The notes: generated from the sequence alone by a model not told the origin. 64,000 nt of DNA from Burkholderiales bacterium 67-32 (GCA_001898625.1 MKUP01000011.1:124001-188000); one strand, 5' to 3'; counted from the first letter of the stretch, positions 25,058-33,538 are shown. Numbers and translations are program-made.

Positions 25058-26110
25058 TCAGGCAGCCGCCGGCGGCACGAAAGTCTGCCAGTACCCGGGG
25101 CGCGAGTCCTGGTCGGCGTAGGACGCCAGCCGGTCGGCCGCCACGCCCAGCAGGTCGGCGGCGCGCTTGCCCCGGCTCTGCACGTACGCGTCCAGCTCGC
25201 GCACGCTGCGCGCCAGCACCTCGTAGCCGCCGGTGAACACCGCCGAGGTCATCTCGGTGGCGCAGGCGCCGGCCAGCAGGAACCGGGCCACGTCATGGCC
25301 GCTGCGCGCGCCGTTGGTGGCCAGCAGCGGGTAATCCGGCCCCAGCCGCTTGCGGCTCAGCGCCAGCCAGCGCGCCGTCAGCGGCAGCGCCCAGCCGCCG
25401 CCCAGCGCCGCGGAAGTGCCCAGCACGGGCGCCTCGGTCTCGAGATCGGGCAGGAAACCCATGAAGCGCCCCATCATCACGACCGCGTCCGCGCCCGCCT
25501 GCCTGGCCGCGTCGGCCAGGGCGGCAACGTCCTCGCTCTGCCCGGTCAGCTTGATCCACAGCGGCAACCGCGTCGCGGCGCGCAGCGTGCGGACGATGGT
25601 GGTGATGCGTTCGCTGCTGCGTTCGAGCACGATGGCGCCGCGCGCGGCTTCCTCGCCGTGGGGCGCGCCGATGTTCACTTCCAGCACCCGCAGCCCCATC
25701 TGCTCGATGGCCCGCGCATAGCGCGCGCACTGGTCTAGATCGCTCAGGATCAGGCTGGGGATGACGTAGGCGCCCTGTGCCGCGGCTTCGCGATCCAGCG
25801 CGACCAACTGTTCCATCCAGGGTTCGAACTCCAACTGGATCAGGCCCGAGCGGCACAACAGCTGCGCATCGGCCGGCGGCGCGAAGTTCCACGGCAGCCG
25901 GCGCCAGTCGCTGCCCAGCAGCGCATAGTCGGTGCGGTCCAGTTGCTGCCTGGCCGCGGCCGATTCATTGACGGACTTGGCGACCACGGCCCCCACGCCC
26001 GCCCTCAGGGCAGCGCGAATACCGTCGGCCGTCATGGTGTGTTCCCCCGATCCGCAGATCACGGGATTCTTCAAGGGCAGCGACCCCACTGCCACTTCGA
26101 GTCTGGACAT
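25058..26110 (-). CDS. Dihydroorotate dehydrogenase-like FMN protein
   Basis: A 350-residue TIM-barrel flavoprotein related to dihydroorotate/dihydropyrimidine dehydrogenase (PreA type). Visible landmarks are LPLKNPVICGSGEHT at the N-terminus (FMN-binding start of the barrel), AGVGAVVAKSV, VLEVNIGAPHGEEAARG, LPLWIKLTGQSEDV with the FMN lysine, and LLATNGARSGHDVARFLLAGA near the phosphate site. It lacks the Fe-S domains of full PreA. As the last gene of the operon opposite ligAB, it is unlikely to serve pyrimidine synthesis and may reduce a ring-cleavage intermediate. That role is inference. The family assignment is good; the substrate is unknown. Confidence 0.78.
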   Translation of the reverse strand: MSRLEVAVGSLPLKNPVICGSGEHTMTADGIRAALRAGVGAVVAKSVNESAAARQQLDRTDYALLGSDWRRLPWNFAPPADAQLLCRSGLIQLEFEPWMEQLVALDREAAAQGAYVIPSLILSDLDQCARYARAIEQMGLRVLEVNIGAPHGEEAARGAIVLERSSERITTIVRTLRAATRLPLWIKLTGQSEDVAALADAARQAGADAVVMMGRFMGFLPDLETEAPVLGTSAALGGGWALPLTARWLALSRKRLGPDYPLLATNGARSGHDVARFLLAGACATEMTSAVFTGGYEVLARSVRELDAYVQSRGKRAADLLGVAADRLASYADQDSRPGYWQTFVPPAAA

Positions 26111-26151
26111 GGAATTCTCTCAGGATTGCGGCGGGGCATTCCCCGGCCGCT

Positions 26152-27018
26152 TCAATTCTTCCCGGCGCCGGCCAACCCCAGGTGCTTGTAGGAAACGCCG
26201 TTCAGGCGCTCGGTCAGCTCCGCCGCCGCCTGCTGGACCAGCTTCACCATGGCGGGCGGCGGCGGCGCGGGCACATCCTTGCTCGCGCCGATCACGCCGA
26301 TGATGCCCATCAGCTCGTCGCCCTTCTCGGCGCCCCGGAAGATGGGCGCGGCCAGCACGTTGATGCCTTCGAGCACCTCGCCGTTGGCTTCTTCAAACAA
26401 CCGCTCGCGTATCAGCGCCAGGCGCTCCAGGATCCGTGCCGGTTCGACCATGGAGCGGTCGGTATAGGCTTGCAGTTCGCGCCGGAGGATCTTGCGCTGC
26501 GTGGCGGGATCGCAGTAGGCCAGCACGATCCGGCCCTGGGCCGAGCAGTGGTGCGGCACGCGGTTGCCGGGCTTGACGGAGATGCAGACCTGATTGGTCG
26601 ACTCCACCGACGAGATGACCAGCGCCGAATCCTCGGTAACCGCGGACAGCAGCGCCGTCTGGCTGGTCAGGTCGCGCAGCTGCGTCAGGTAGGGATCGGC
26701 GATCAGCCGCAGGTCGAACTGCTCGCCCGCGGCCGTTCCATAGGACACCAGCTTGGCGCCCAGCCGGTATTTCTCGCTGACCAGATCCTGCTCGACGATA
26801 CCGAGCTGCCGCAGGGAAGCCAGGTGCCGGTAGACGCGCGGCTTGGGTTCGTCGATGGCCAGCGCCAACTCGGTTACGCCCAGCGGGCGGCGCGCCGCGG
26901 CCAGTTGATCGAGTATCGTGAAGACGATGGCCACCGACTCCAGCAGCGCGGGGCCCGCCCCCTTGGCCGAGGTCGCGGGTGCTTCCGGTTCCGTCTTCTT
27001 TGCGGCGCTGGTCCTCAT
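26152..27018 (-). CDS. IclR-family transcriptional regulator (lig cluster)
   Basis: The 288-residue protein has the IclR winged helix (about residues 25-90, with LAAARRPLGVTELALAIDEPKPRVYRHLASLRQLGIV) and the effector-binding domain (HHCSAQGRIVLAYC and GINVLAAPIF). A GAGGAGAGG lies before the ATG. It sits inside the minus-strand operon, 8 bp after the DUF6282-like gene and 41 bp before the flavoprotein gene. It probably controls both that operon and the opposing ligAB genes. Candidate sites are the AAAAGAACAA motifs at both promoters. Confidence 0.88.
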   Translation of the reverse strand: MRTSAAKKTEPEAPATSAKGAGPALLESVAIVFTILDQLAAARRPLGVTELALAIDEPKPRVYRHLASLRQLGIVEQDLVSEKYRLGAKLVSYGTAAGEQFDLRLIADPYLTQLRDLTSQTALLSAVTEDSALVISSVESTNQVCISVKPGNRVPHHCSAQGRIVLAYCDPATQRKILRRELQAYTDRSMVEPARILERLALIRERLFEEANGEVLEGINVLAAPIFRGAEKGDELMGIIGVIGASKDVPAPPPPAMVKLVQQAAAELTERLNGVSYKHLGLAGAGKN

Positions 27019-27026
27019 ACCTCTCC

Positions 27027-27959
27027 TCAGATACCCATCAGGGCGGATGCATTCGTGGAAGTCATTTTACGAACTTCCGCCTCGGTGTAGCCCAGGTCCA
27101 GGCAAGTCCGGATCACGTGGCGGAAACCGTCCACGATCCGCGGATTGCCCTGCTGGCCCAGATCCGACCCCAGTATGGTCCGGTCCACCGTGCCGGCCTC
27201 GATGATCTGGCGCAGGAACTCCGGTTCGTAGAACTTGAACTTGGAGCCGGGCACCCACATGCACATCGAATGCTCCATGTAGACGCCGTCGCGCGCCAGC
27301 ACCTTCATGTCGTCGAGCGTGGCATCCACCACATAGGTGGGATGGTTGACCAGCAGCCGCTTGACGCCCCGCTTGCGGGCCTCGTCGAACAGCGGCCAGA
27401 TCTCCGAGATGTGCAAGTGACCCGCCGACAGCACCACATCGGCCTCGGCGATCAGGTCGAGGATGTCCTTGACCTCTTCCTTGAGCTTGCCGCCGGCATC
27501 CAGCACCGTGAGCGGCACCGGATCGATCATCTTCTTCTTGGTCTGCGGGAATTTATCGGTGAACTTGTGATCCTGCTTGTGGTGGTCGATGTGATTGGCC
27601 GACGAGAACGTCGGCATCCACACCAGGCGCGCGCCCAGCTTGATGCCATGCTCGACCGCGTGCACGTTCAGGCCGCCCACCGCGTTGTTCAGCGGCACGC
27701 CCGACAGCATGAGCACGCCCAGGTTGCTGAAGTGCTTGTTCAGCAGATAGGTGACCGGGGTGGCCGAATAGTAGTGATCCTTCAGCAGCACGGCCTTCAG
27801 GCCGGCCTCGGAGGCCTCCCGCATGGCCTCCAGGTGGTCCAGGTAGCGGGCCATCACCGACGGGCCGCTGTGGCAATGCAGGTCGATGGCACCCTGCACG
27901 AGGTTCTCGACCCGGGGGTCCAGTTCGGTGGCCGATGCTGCGACGGCGGAAGTATTCAT
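27027..27959 (-). CDS. Metal-dependent hydrolase-like TIM-barrel protein (DUF6282 type)
   Basis: A 310-residue cytoplasmic protein that looks like an amidohydrolase or PHP-type metal hydrolase. It has GAIDLHCHSGPSVMARYLD near residue 28 (HxH metal motif), VLLKDHYYSA, MPTFSSANHIDHHKQDHKF, VVLSAGHLHISEIWPLF, LLVNHPTY and TILGSDLGQ near the C-terminus. I recognise it as a DUF6282-type family, whose reaction is not established to my knowledge. The ATG overlaps the stop of the aldolase gene upstream as ATGA, so the two are translationally coupled. By analogy with LigI lactonase or LigJ hydratase, it might hydrolyse a lactone or dicarboxylate formed after ring cleavage; this is speculative. Confidence 0.75.
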   Translation of the reverse strand: MNTSAVAASATELDPRVENLVQGAIDLHCHSGPSVMARYLDHLEAMREASEAGLKAVLLKDHYYSATPVTYLLNKHFSNLGVLMLSGVPLNNAVGGLNVHAVEHGIKLGARLVWMPTFSSANHIDHHKQDHKFTDKFPQTKKKMIDPVPLTVLDAGGKLKEEVKDILDLIAEADVVLSAGHLHISEIWPLFDEARKRGVKRLLVNHPTYVVDATLDDMKVLARDGVYMEHSMCMWVPGSKFKFYEPEFLRQIIEAGTVDRTILGSDLGQQGNPRIVDGFRHVIRTCLDLGYTEAEVRKMTSTNASALMGI

Positions 27960-28750
27960 GGTTTGCACTCCAATGTTTGAGGAAAGGCCGCGGCCATGCG
28001 CCCACCCAGGTCCAGCGCGGCGGCGCGCAGCCAACTCTGGTCGGAGCCGATCACGAACAGGCTGACGCCGCGGGCGGCGTAATCGGCGAGCGCGCCGGCG
28101 TCGGGCAGGAAAATGCCCACGGCGACCCCGGCGGCCACGCCGGCCTGGACCACCTTGTCGACCGCCTGCGCGACCCGCGGGTGGTCGAGCTCCGTCACGC
28201 CATAGGAAACGGCCAGGTCCGCCCGTCCGATGAACAGGCAATCGACGCCGGGCACGGCGGCGATCGCGGCGATGTTGTCCACACCCGCGCGGTCCTCGAT
28301 CTGGCACAGCACGCTGGCGCCGGCATCGGCCTCCTGCATGTGGCGGGCCATGGGTAGCGCGCCATACCCCCCCGAGCGCGGCGAATTGCTGTAGCCGCGG
28401 ACGCCATTGGCGTAACGCGTACGTGCGACGACCTCGCGGGCACAGTCGGCGTCGACCACGTGCGGCACCAGCACGCCCGCCGCTCCCATGTCCAGCACGC
28501 GCAGCACGCTGGAGGCGCCGGGATCCGGCAGGCGCACGACCGCCGCGGCGCCGGCGGCGCGGGCAGCCAGCACGCACTGATCCAGTTGGGCCGGATCGAA
28601 CACGGCATGCTCGGCATCGAGCACGACAAAGTCCAGGCCGGCGCCGCCGGCGATCTCGACGTGTTGGTACGCGGGCGTCTTGATGAACGTCCCGCCCAGC
28701 GGCGCGCGCTCGCGCAGGCGGGCGCGGAACGCCTGGTTCGCGGTGGCCAT
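27956..28750 (-). CDS. HpcH/HpaI-family aldolase
   Basis: A 264-residue class II pyruvate aldolase of the HpcH/HpaI/citrate-lyase-beta superfamily. The active-site segments are GGTFIKTPAYQHVEIAGGAGLDFVVLDAEHAVFD (with the base-type Glu/His), VRLPDPG, AAGVLVPHVVDADCAREVV, VLCQIEDRAGVDNI (metal-binding Glu) and DCLFIGRADLAVSYG (metal-binding Asp). Such enzymes split 4-hydroxy-2-oxo acids to pyruvate or oxaloacetate plus an aldehyde or keto acid, the standard end of meta-cleavage routes. The start MATANQAF lies 2 bp after the cupin stop. It is the best candidate for the carbon-carbon bond-breaking step of the lig cluster. Confidence 0.87.
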   Translation of the reverse strand: MATANQAFRARLRERAPLGGTFIKTPAYQHVEIAGGAGLDFVVLDAEHAVFDPAQLDQCVLAARAAGAAAVVRLPDPGASSVLRVLDMGAAGVLVPHVVDADCAREVVARTRYANGVRGYSNSPRSGGYGALPMARHMQEADAGASVLCQIEDRAGVDNIAAIAAVPGVDCLFIGRADLAVSYGVTELDHPRVAQAVDKVVQAGVAAGVAVGIFLPDAGALADYAARGVSLFVIGSDQSWLRAAALDLGGRMAAAFPQTLECKP

Positions 28751-28752
28751 GG

Positions 28753-29121
28753 TCACTCGAACTCGGCGCGCTGGTACTCGACCAGGTGCTTGTAGTCTTC
28801 CCGCAGCGGCGCGAAGACGTCCAGGTTCAGGACCACTTCGTCGCCCACGGGCTCGGCGTAGTGCATCACGTGCGGCGGGATGCGGATCATGCTGCCCGGG
28901 CCGCCCTCGACCACTTCGTCGCCCACGTGGAAGCGCACCCGGCCCTGCACGATGATCACCAGTTGTTCGAACGTGTGGCTGTGCGGATTGGTGTCCATGC
29001 CCGGCGTCAGCCAGTTCATGACGCACATCACGTCGTCGCCGCGAAAACCGACCCGCTCCACGCCCTTGCGCACGGTTTCGCGGGCCAGGTCGTTCCAGTT
29101 ATGCAGATTCGCCAATGCCAT
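28753..29121 (-). CDS. Single-domain cupin protein
   Basis: A small cytoplasmic cupin of 122 residues. Motif 1 is NPHSHTFEQLVIIVQGRVRFHVG, with His, His and Glu metal ligands. Motif 2 is PGSMIRIPPHVMHYAEP, with the last metal His. The ATG at 29121 follows AAGGAGG at proper distance, so the eight-residue longer start is rejected. Cupins like this may act as isomerases, decarboxylases or ring-opening enzymes, or only bind a ligand. It sits between the Bug receptor and aldolase genes in one operon. Its exact job is unknown. Confidence 0.82.
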   Translation of the reverse strand: MALANLHNWNDLARETVRKGVERVGFRGDDVMCVMNWLTPGMDTNPHSHTFEQLVIIVQGRVRFHVGDEVVEGGPGSMIRIPPHVMHYAEPVGDEVVLNLDVFAPLREDYKHLVEYQRAEFE

Positions 29122-29141
29122 ACCGCCTCCTTGAGTTCGCT

Positions 29142-30134
29142 TCATTGCACCGTGACGCCCGCGGTTTCCAGCAGCTTGCTCCAGCGTGGGATGTCCAGCT
29201 TCAGGCGCGCCGTGACACGGTCCGGCGTGCCGCCTTCCGGCTCGGCGCCGATGTCGGTGATGCGGCGGCGGACGTCCTCCTTGGCCAGTCCCTCGTTCAG
29301 GGCGCGATTCAGCTTCTGGATGATGGCGGCCGGCGTGCCGTGCGGCGCGTTCAGCGAGAGCCAGGAGCTGGCGTCGAAGCCGGGATAGCCCAGCTCGGCC
29401 ACGGTAGGCACCGACGGCAGCATGTTGGAGCGCTTGGGCGTGGTCACCGCCAAAGCGCGCAGCTTGCCCCCCTTCACCAGCGGCGTGGCGGTCGGCACGA
29501 TATCCATCATCACCTGCACGTTGCCGCCGACCAGGTCGGTCAGCGCGGGCGAGCTGCCCTTGTAGGGCACGTGCATCCAGCTGACGCCGGCCACCTGCTG
29601 GAAGTACTCCCCCATCAGGTGGTTGATGCTGCCGCTGCCAGCCGACCCCATGGCCAGGGGACGCGAGCTGGACTTGGACAAGGCGATCAGCTCGGCCACG
29701 TTGTTGGCCTTGAGCGCCGGATTCACCACCAGGATGCCCGGCGTGCTGGCGTACCAGATCACCGGATCCAGCCGCTCCAGCGGATCGAACTTGCGTTCCT
29801 TGAACAGTGCCGGGCTGACCGTCAGCGGCCCGGCGGCGCCGACCGCGAGCGTATAGCCATCGGGCGCGGCTTTCGCCACTTCTTCCATGGCCAGCAGGCC
29901 GCCCGCGCCGGGGCGGTTTTCCACGATCACGGCCTGGCCCAGGCTTTCGTTCAGCGACTGCGCCATCAGGCGGCCGACGATGTCGACCGCGCCGCCCGGC
30001 GCGAACGGCACGATGAGCCGGATGGGCTTGGTGGGATAGGTCTCGGCGACCGACACGCCACAGGCGGCCATGCAGGCGAGGAAGATGGCGCCGCCGCGCC
30101 AGGCGGTGGCGGGGAAAAGCCGCGGGAATGACAT
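29142..30134 (-). CDS. Bug-family periplasmic solute receptor (TctC type), copy 5
   Basis: This is the first gene of the minus-strand operon opposite ligAB, a 330-residue receptor. The signal peptide ends near CGVSVAETYP. Landmarks are YPTKPIRLIVPFAPGGAVDIVGRL, VIVENRPGAGGLLAMEE and SINHLMGEYFQQVAGVSWMHVPYKG. The ATG at 30134 is preceded by AAGGAG. It shares its operon with the cupin, aldolase, DUF6282-like, IclR and flavoprotein genes, so its ligand is likely the compound they degrade. The lig region therefore has a Bug receptor at both ends (copies 4 and 5), possibly for two substrates. Confidence 0.92.
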   Translation of the reverse strand: MSFPRLFPATAWRGGAIFLACMAACGVSVAETYPTKPIRLIVPFAPGGAVDIVGRLMAQSLNESLGQAVIVENRPGAGGLLAMEEVAKAAPDGYTLAVGAAGPLTVSPALFKERKFDPLERLDPVIWYASTPGILVVNPALKANNVAELIALSKSSSRPLAMGSAGSGSINHLMGEYFQQVAGVSWMHVPYKGSSPALTDLVGGNVQVMMDIVPTATPLVKGGKLRALAVTTPKRSNMLPSVPTVAELGYPGFDASSWLSLNAPHGTPAAIIQKLNRALNEGLAKEDVRRRITDIGAEPEGGTPDRVTARLKLDIPRWSKLLETAGVTVQ

Positions 30135-30252
30135 CGTGCGTCTCCTTGTTCGAGTGTGAGCGTCCCCCTGCCGGTACGGCATGGGCGCGAAATTCCGGGA
30201 ACGAGGGAAAGGCGGGGAGATGGCGGGCCCAGAGCCCGTTCCTGCCTTTCAT

Positions 30253-30290
30253 TTGTTCTTTTAAAAAGAAAACAATTTCTTTGTAAGAAA
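30253..30290. promoter_or_regulatory. AT-rich candidate operator before Bug-5 operon
   Basis: It contains TTGTTCTTTT (30253-30262), the reverse complement of the AAAAGAACAA before ligA. An inverted, imperfect AAGAAAACAA (30267-30276) and TTTCTTTGTAAGAAA (30276-30290) follow. It lies about 120 bp upstream of the Bug-5 start codon in otherwise GC-rich DNA. No gene is seen in 30135-30342. Confidence 0.5.
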
Positions 30291-30342
30291 CATGGTAAAG
30301 AGCCTGACCAGGGGTGTCAAGCGCCCGCGCAGGCGATGGCCG

Positions 30343-30370
30343 AAAAAAAACGAGGCCCGAAGGCCTCGTT
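30343..30370 (-). terminator. Rho-independent terminator of lipA
   Basis: On the minus strand the transcript reads AACGAGGCC-TTCG-GGCCTCGTT followed by a run of T. This is a 9-bp stem with a stable UUCG tetraloop and a U-tract, 24 bp after the lipA stop. It is the clearest intrinsic terminator in the window. Confidence 0.9.
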
Positions 30371-30393
30371 CTCGACAGCGAAACCGCGACGCG

Positions 30394-31398
30394 TCAGGCC
30401 ACGCCCGCCGCGTGCGCCTGCTCGTCGGCGTGGTAGGACGAGCGCACCATCGCGCCCACCGCGGCATGGGTGAAACCCATGGCGTAGGCCTCGCGCTCGA
30501 ACATCGCGAAGGTGTCGGGATGCACGTAACGCAGCACCGGCAGGTGATGCTCGGAAGGTTGCAGGTACTGGCCGATGGTGAGCATGTCGACGTTGTGCGC
30601 GCGCATGTCGCGCATCACCTGCAGGATCTCCTCGTCGGTCTCGCCCAGGCCCAGCATCAGGCCGGACTTGGTCGGCACGTCGGGATGCAGCGCCTTGAAC
30701 TCGGCCAGCAGCTTGAGCGAATGCTCGTAGTTGGAGCCCGGGCGCGCCTGCTTGTACAGGCGCGGCACGGTTTCCAGGTTGTGGTTCATCACGTCGGGCG
30801 GACCGGCGTTCAGGATGGCCAGCGCGCGATCCAGGCGGCCGCGGAAATCGGGCACCAGGATTTCGATGCGGGTCGACGGCGACAGCTCGCGCGTCTTGGC
30901 GATGCATTCCACGAAATGGGCGGCGCCGCCATCGCGCAGGTCGTCGCGGTCCACCGAGGTGATCACGACGTAGTTGAGCTTGAGCGCGGCGATGGTGCGG
31001 GCCAGGTTCAGGGGCTCATCGGTGTCCAGCGGATCGGGACGGCCGTGGCCCACATCACAGAACGGGCAGCGGCGGGTGCACTTGTCGCCCATGATCATGA
31101 ACGTGGCCGTGCCCTTGCCGAAACACTCGCCGATGTTCGGACACGAGGCTTCCTCGCACACCGTATGCAGGTTGTGCTCGCGCAGGATGCGCTTGATGTC
31201 GTAGAAACGCGACCCCGGGGACGCCGCCTTCACGCGGATCCACTCCGGCTTCTTGAGCCGTTCCACCTGCACGACCTTGACGGGAATGCGCGAGACCTTG
31301 GATTCGGACTTCTGCTTCTGCAGCGGATCGTAGGCCGGAGCCGCCACGGGTGCGTCGGCATTGCCGCCCACGGCGGACGTTTCGGGCACAGAGCTCAT
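30394..31398 (-). CDS. lipA: Lipoyl synthase
   Basis: LipA is a radical-SAM enzyme that inserts two sulfurs into protein-bound octanoate to form lipoyl groups. The 334-residue protein has the auxiliary [4Fe-4S] cysteines C81, C86 and C92 ([12 protein letters not shown]), the radical-SAM cluster C107-TRR-C111-PF-C114, and the C-terminal RSSY serine ligand. The first 35 residues are a non-conserved tail. It is the last gene of the order dacC-dat-ybeD-lipB-lipA and ends at an intrinsic terminator. The gap to lipB is 60 bp. Confidence 0.97.
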   Translation of the reverse strand: MSSVPETSAVGGNADAPVAAPAYDPLQKQKSESKVSRIPVKVVQVERLKKPEWIRVKAASPGSRFYDIKRILREHNLHTVCEEASCPNIGECFGKGTATFMIMGDKCTRRCPFCDVGHGRPDPLDTDEPLNLARTIAALKLNYVVITSVDRDDLRDGGAAHFVECIAKTRELSPSTRIEILVPDFRGRLDRALAILNAGPPDVMNHNLETVPRLYKQARPGSNYEHSLKLLAEFKALHPDVPTKSGLMLGLGETDEEILQVMRDMRAHNVDMLTIGQYLQPSEHHLPVLRYVHPDTFAMFEREAYAMGFTHAAVGAMVRSSYHADEQAHAAGVA

Positions 31399-31458
31399 CG
31401 ACTGGTTCCTGTTCGGCGTGACCGGGGTAGAACCGGGGGCCGGGATTAGTAAAGACCC

Positions 31459-32145
31459 TTATTCTACCGCCGCCGGCGCCGGGGCGGCCAAAGCCCCTGC
31501 CGGCGCCTGGGCCGTCAGGGCCCGCTCCAGGTGGCGCGCCAGGCGGTTGCCGGCCTCTTCCAGACTGACGCCGCAGCCGCAGGAAGCCAGGTCCACCGTC
31601 CGCAATCCCGCGTAGCCGCAAGGGTTGATCCAGGTGAAGGGCGACAGGTCCATCGCCACGTTCAGCGCCACGCCGTGGTAGGTGCAGCCACGATGGACCT
31701 TGATGCCCAGCGCGGAAATCTTCGCCAGCTCCAGCGCGGCCTCGGGCGGCCGGGGCCAGTCGACGTAGACGCCTGGGGCGTCCGGCTTGCGGCGCGCATC
31801 GGGCAGGCCCAGGCCGGCCAGCAGGTCGATCACCGCCTGCTCCACCCGCGCCACGTATTCCTTCACGAAATACCCCGCGCGCTTCAGGTCCAGCAGCACA
31901 TAGGCCACCACCTGCCCCGGGCCGTGGTAGGTCACCTGCCCGCCCCGGTCGCTCTTGACCACCGGCACGTCGTGCGGCGCCAACACGTGCTCGGACTTGC
32001 CGGCCAGGCCCAGCGTGAAGACCGGCGGATGCTCCACCAGCCAGATCTCGTCCGGCGTCTCGGGCCCGCGCGCGGCCGTGAAGGCCTTCATGGCCTCCCA
32101 GGTCTGGTGGTAATCGGCGGGAGTCGGCAGCCAGCGGATCAACAT
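31459..32145 (-). CDS. lipB: Octanoyl-[ACP]:protein octanoyltransferase
   Basis: LipB transfers octanoate from acyl carrier protein to lipoyl domains, the step before LipA. The 228-residue protein contains the family blocks [16 protein letters not shown], the catalytic lysine K142 ([10 protein letters not shown]), [13 protein letters not shown] and the nucleophilic C176 in NPCGYAG. The C-terminal Ala/Pro tail is dispensable-looking. It begins 6 bp after the ybeD stop, and lipA follows. The adjacency gives the complete de novo lipoylation route. Confidence 0.96.
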   Translation of the reverse strand: MLIRWLPTPADYHQTWEAMKAFTAARGPETPDEIWLVEHPPVFTLGLAGKSEHVLAPHDVPVVKSDRGGQVTYHGPGQVVAYVLLDLKRAGYFVKEYVARVEQAVIDLLAGLGLPDARRKPDAPGVYVDWPRPPEAALELAKISALGIKVHRGCTYHGVALNVAMDLSPFTWINPCGYAGLRTVDLASCGCGVSLEEAGNRLARHLERALTAQAPAGALAAPAPAAVE

Positions 32146-32151
32146 GAGGCG

Positions 32152-32430
32152 TTACAGCACGTACTTGACCATGGGGTGCGAGGTCAGCTCGCGATACAGG
32201 GCGTCCAGTTGCTCGCGCGAGGTGGCCCGCACGATGAAGGTCAGGCCCACGTAGTTGCCGCCGGAGCTGGGCCGCTTTTCCACCGACTCGGGGTCGAACC
32301 CGGGATCGTGGCGCAGGACGACCTCGGTCAGCACCGCGACGAAATCCGGGTGATGGGCCCCCATGACCTTGATCGGGAAGTCCGACGGGTATTCGATCAG
32401 CGAATCGGGAATTTCAGGTAAGTCTGCCAT
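32152..32430 (-). CDS. ybeD: YbeD/DUF493 family small regulatory-type protein
   Basis: A 92-residue protein of the DUF493 family, an ACT-like ferredoxin fold often next to lipB. The conserved blocks are IEYPSDFPIKVMG (first strand) and GGNYVGLTFIVRATSREQLDALYRELTSHPMVKYVL (C-terminal strand-helix-strand). It has no catalytic residues. A regulatory or ligand-sensing role in lipoate metabolism has been suggested from context only. It lies between dat and lipB with gaps of 6 bp on both sides, so it is clearly in the operon. Confidence 0.92.
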   Translation of the reverse strand: MADLPEIPDSLIEYPSDFPIKVMGAHHPDFVAVLTEVVLRHDPGFDPESVEKRPSSGGNYVGLTFIVRATSREQLDALYRELTSHPMVKYVL

Positions 32431-32436
32431 GATGAA

Positions 32437-33300
32437 TCAAAGCCTTGCGATTGCCTCGTCGTATCCCTCGCGCAGCCGCGCATAGACCGGCCCGGGCCGG
32501 CCATCGCCGACGGGCTTGCTGTCCAGGGACACGATGGGCAGGATTTCCTTGGTGGCCGACGACAGCATCAATTCGTCGGCCGCGTCGACCTCGGCCCGGG
32601 AAATCGGCCGCATCTCGAGCTGGATGCCGCGGGCCGCGGCCATGTCCTCGATAAAGCCGTAGCGGATGCCTTCCAGGATGAGGTTGTCCTTCAAGGGCGC
32701 CAGCAGCCGGCCGTCCTTGACGACCCAGACGTTGCTGGACGAGCCCTCGGAAAGATGACCGTCGCGGAACATCACCACCTCGGGCACGTCGCGATCGGCC
32801 GCGAACTGCCGCGCCAGCACGTTGCCCAGCAGCGAGGTGGACTTGATCTCGCAATGCAGCCAGCGCTCGTCCGGCATGCTGACCGTCTTCACGCCGTCCC
32901 GGCGCACCTGCGCCGAGGGCCGCGCAAAGGGGCTGCTCATGCCGAACACCGTGGGCACGACCTGCGCCGGAAAAGCATGGTCGCGCCTGGCCACGCCCCG
33001 GGTCAATTGCAGATAGACGATCTGGTCCTGCGCATCCGAGGTCTCGATCAGCTTGCCCACCAGGTCCTGCCACTGCTGGACCGTATGCGGATTCGGAATC
33101 CTGATCGCGGCCAGGCTGCGCTCCAGCCGGGCCAGATGCTGCGCCATCCGGAACGGCTTGCGCCCGTACACCGGCACGACCTCGTAGATCCCGTCGCCGA
33201 AGATGAACCCCCGGTCCAACACGGATATCTTGGCCTGCGACAACGGCGTGAACTCGCCGTTCAGATAGACCCGAGGATCACCCTCGATACCAGGAATCAT
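32437..33300 (-). CDS. dat: D-amino acid aminotransferase (class IV PLP enzyme)
   Basis: It interconverts D-alanine and D-glutamate with their keto acids, useful for cell-wall precursors. The 287-residue fold-type IV transaminase shows VLDRGFIFGDGIYEVVPVYG, the PLP lysine K153 in HCEIKSTSLLGNVLA, DGHLSEGSSSNVWVVKDG and SSATKEILPI. Similar class IV enzymes include branched-chain aminotransferase and aminodeoxychorismate lyase; the YEVVPVY block and location beside the D,D-carboxypeptidase gene favour D-amino acids. Its 5' side faces two inverted copies of the dispersed repeat. Confidence 0.87.
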   Translation of the reverse strand: MIPGIEGDPRVYLNGEFTPLSQAKISVLDRGFIFGDGIYEVVPVYGRKPFRMAQHLARLERSLAAIRIPNPHTVQQWQDLVGKLIETSDAQDQIVYLQLTRGVARRDHAFPAQVVPTVFGMSSPFARPSAQVRRDGVKTVSMPDERWLHCEIKSTSLLGNVLARQFAADRDVPEVVMFRDGHLSEGSSSNVWVVKDGRLLAPLKDNLILEGIRYGFIEDMAAARGIQLEMRPISRAEVDAADELMLSSATKEILPIVSLDSKPVGDGRPGPVYARLREGYDEAIARL

Positions 33301-33315
33301 GCCATCTCCTCAGAT

Positions 33316-33418
33316 CCCCCCTACGCGCTTCGCGCGCCCCCCAGGGGGCGATGCGGGCGGACCGGCAAAGCCGGATCCACCGCATCCTGAGTCTAGTACG
33401 GATATCTTGGATTGTGGC
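33316..33418 (+). repeat. Dispersed structured repeat, copy D
   Basis: Full-length plus-strand copy between dacC and dat. Stem 1 is ACGCGC-TTC-GCGCG, then the C/G-run stem, then the long stem with GATGCGG/CGCATC arms and tail GTCTAGTACGGATATCTTGGATTGTGG. It forms an inverted pair with copy D' only 10 bp away. Confidence 0.85.
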
Positions 33419-33427
33419 AACGGAGAG

Positions 33428-33530
33428 CCAATCCAAGAGGCTGGTACCAGACCCAGGAAACCGCGGATCTGGCTTTGCCAGTCCGCCGGTTTCGCCCCCT
33501 GGGGGGCGCGCGTCAGCGCGTAGGGGGGGA
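33428..33530 (-). repeat. Dispersed structured repeat, copy D'
   Basis: Minus-strand copy that begins 8 bp after the dacC stop and reads in the sense of dacC. Its first stem is ACGCGC-TGA-CGCGCG. The long stem is degenerate (CCGGCGGACTGG / CCAGATCCGCGG) compared with other copies. Together with copy D it makes a large imperfect palindrome filling the 238-bp dacC-dat gap. Confidence 0.8.
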
Positions 33531-33538
33531 CCTCAACT

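Noticed and set aside
33316-33530. Insertion sequence or MITE with target duplication between dat and dacC
   Set aside because: The two arms are separate copies of the dispersed repeat in inverted orientation; I see no transposase or clear target-site duplication.
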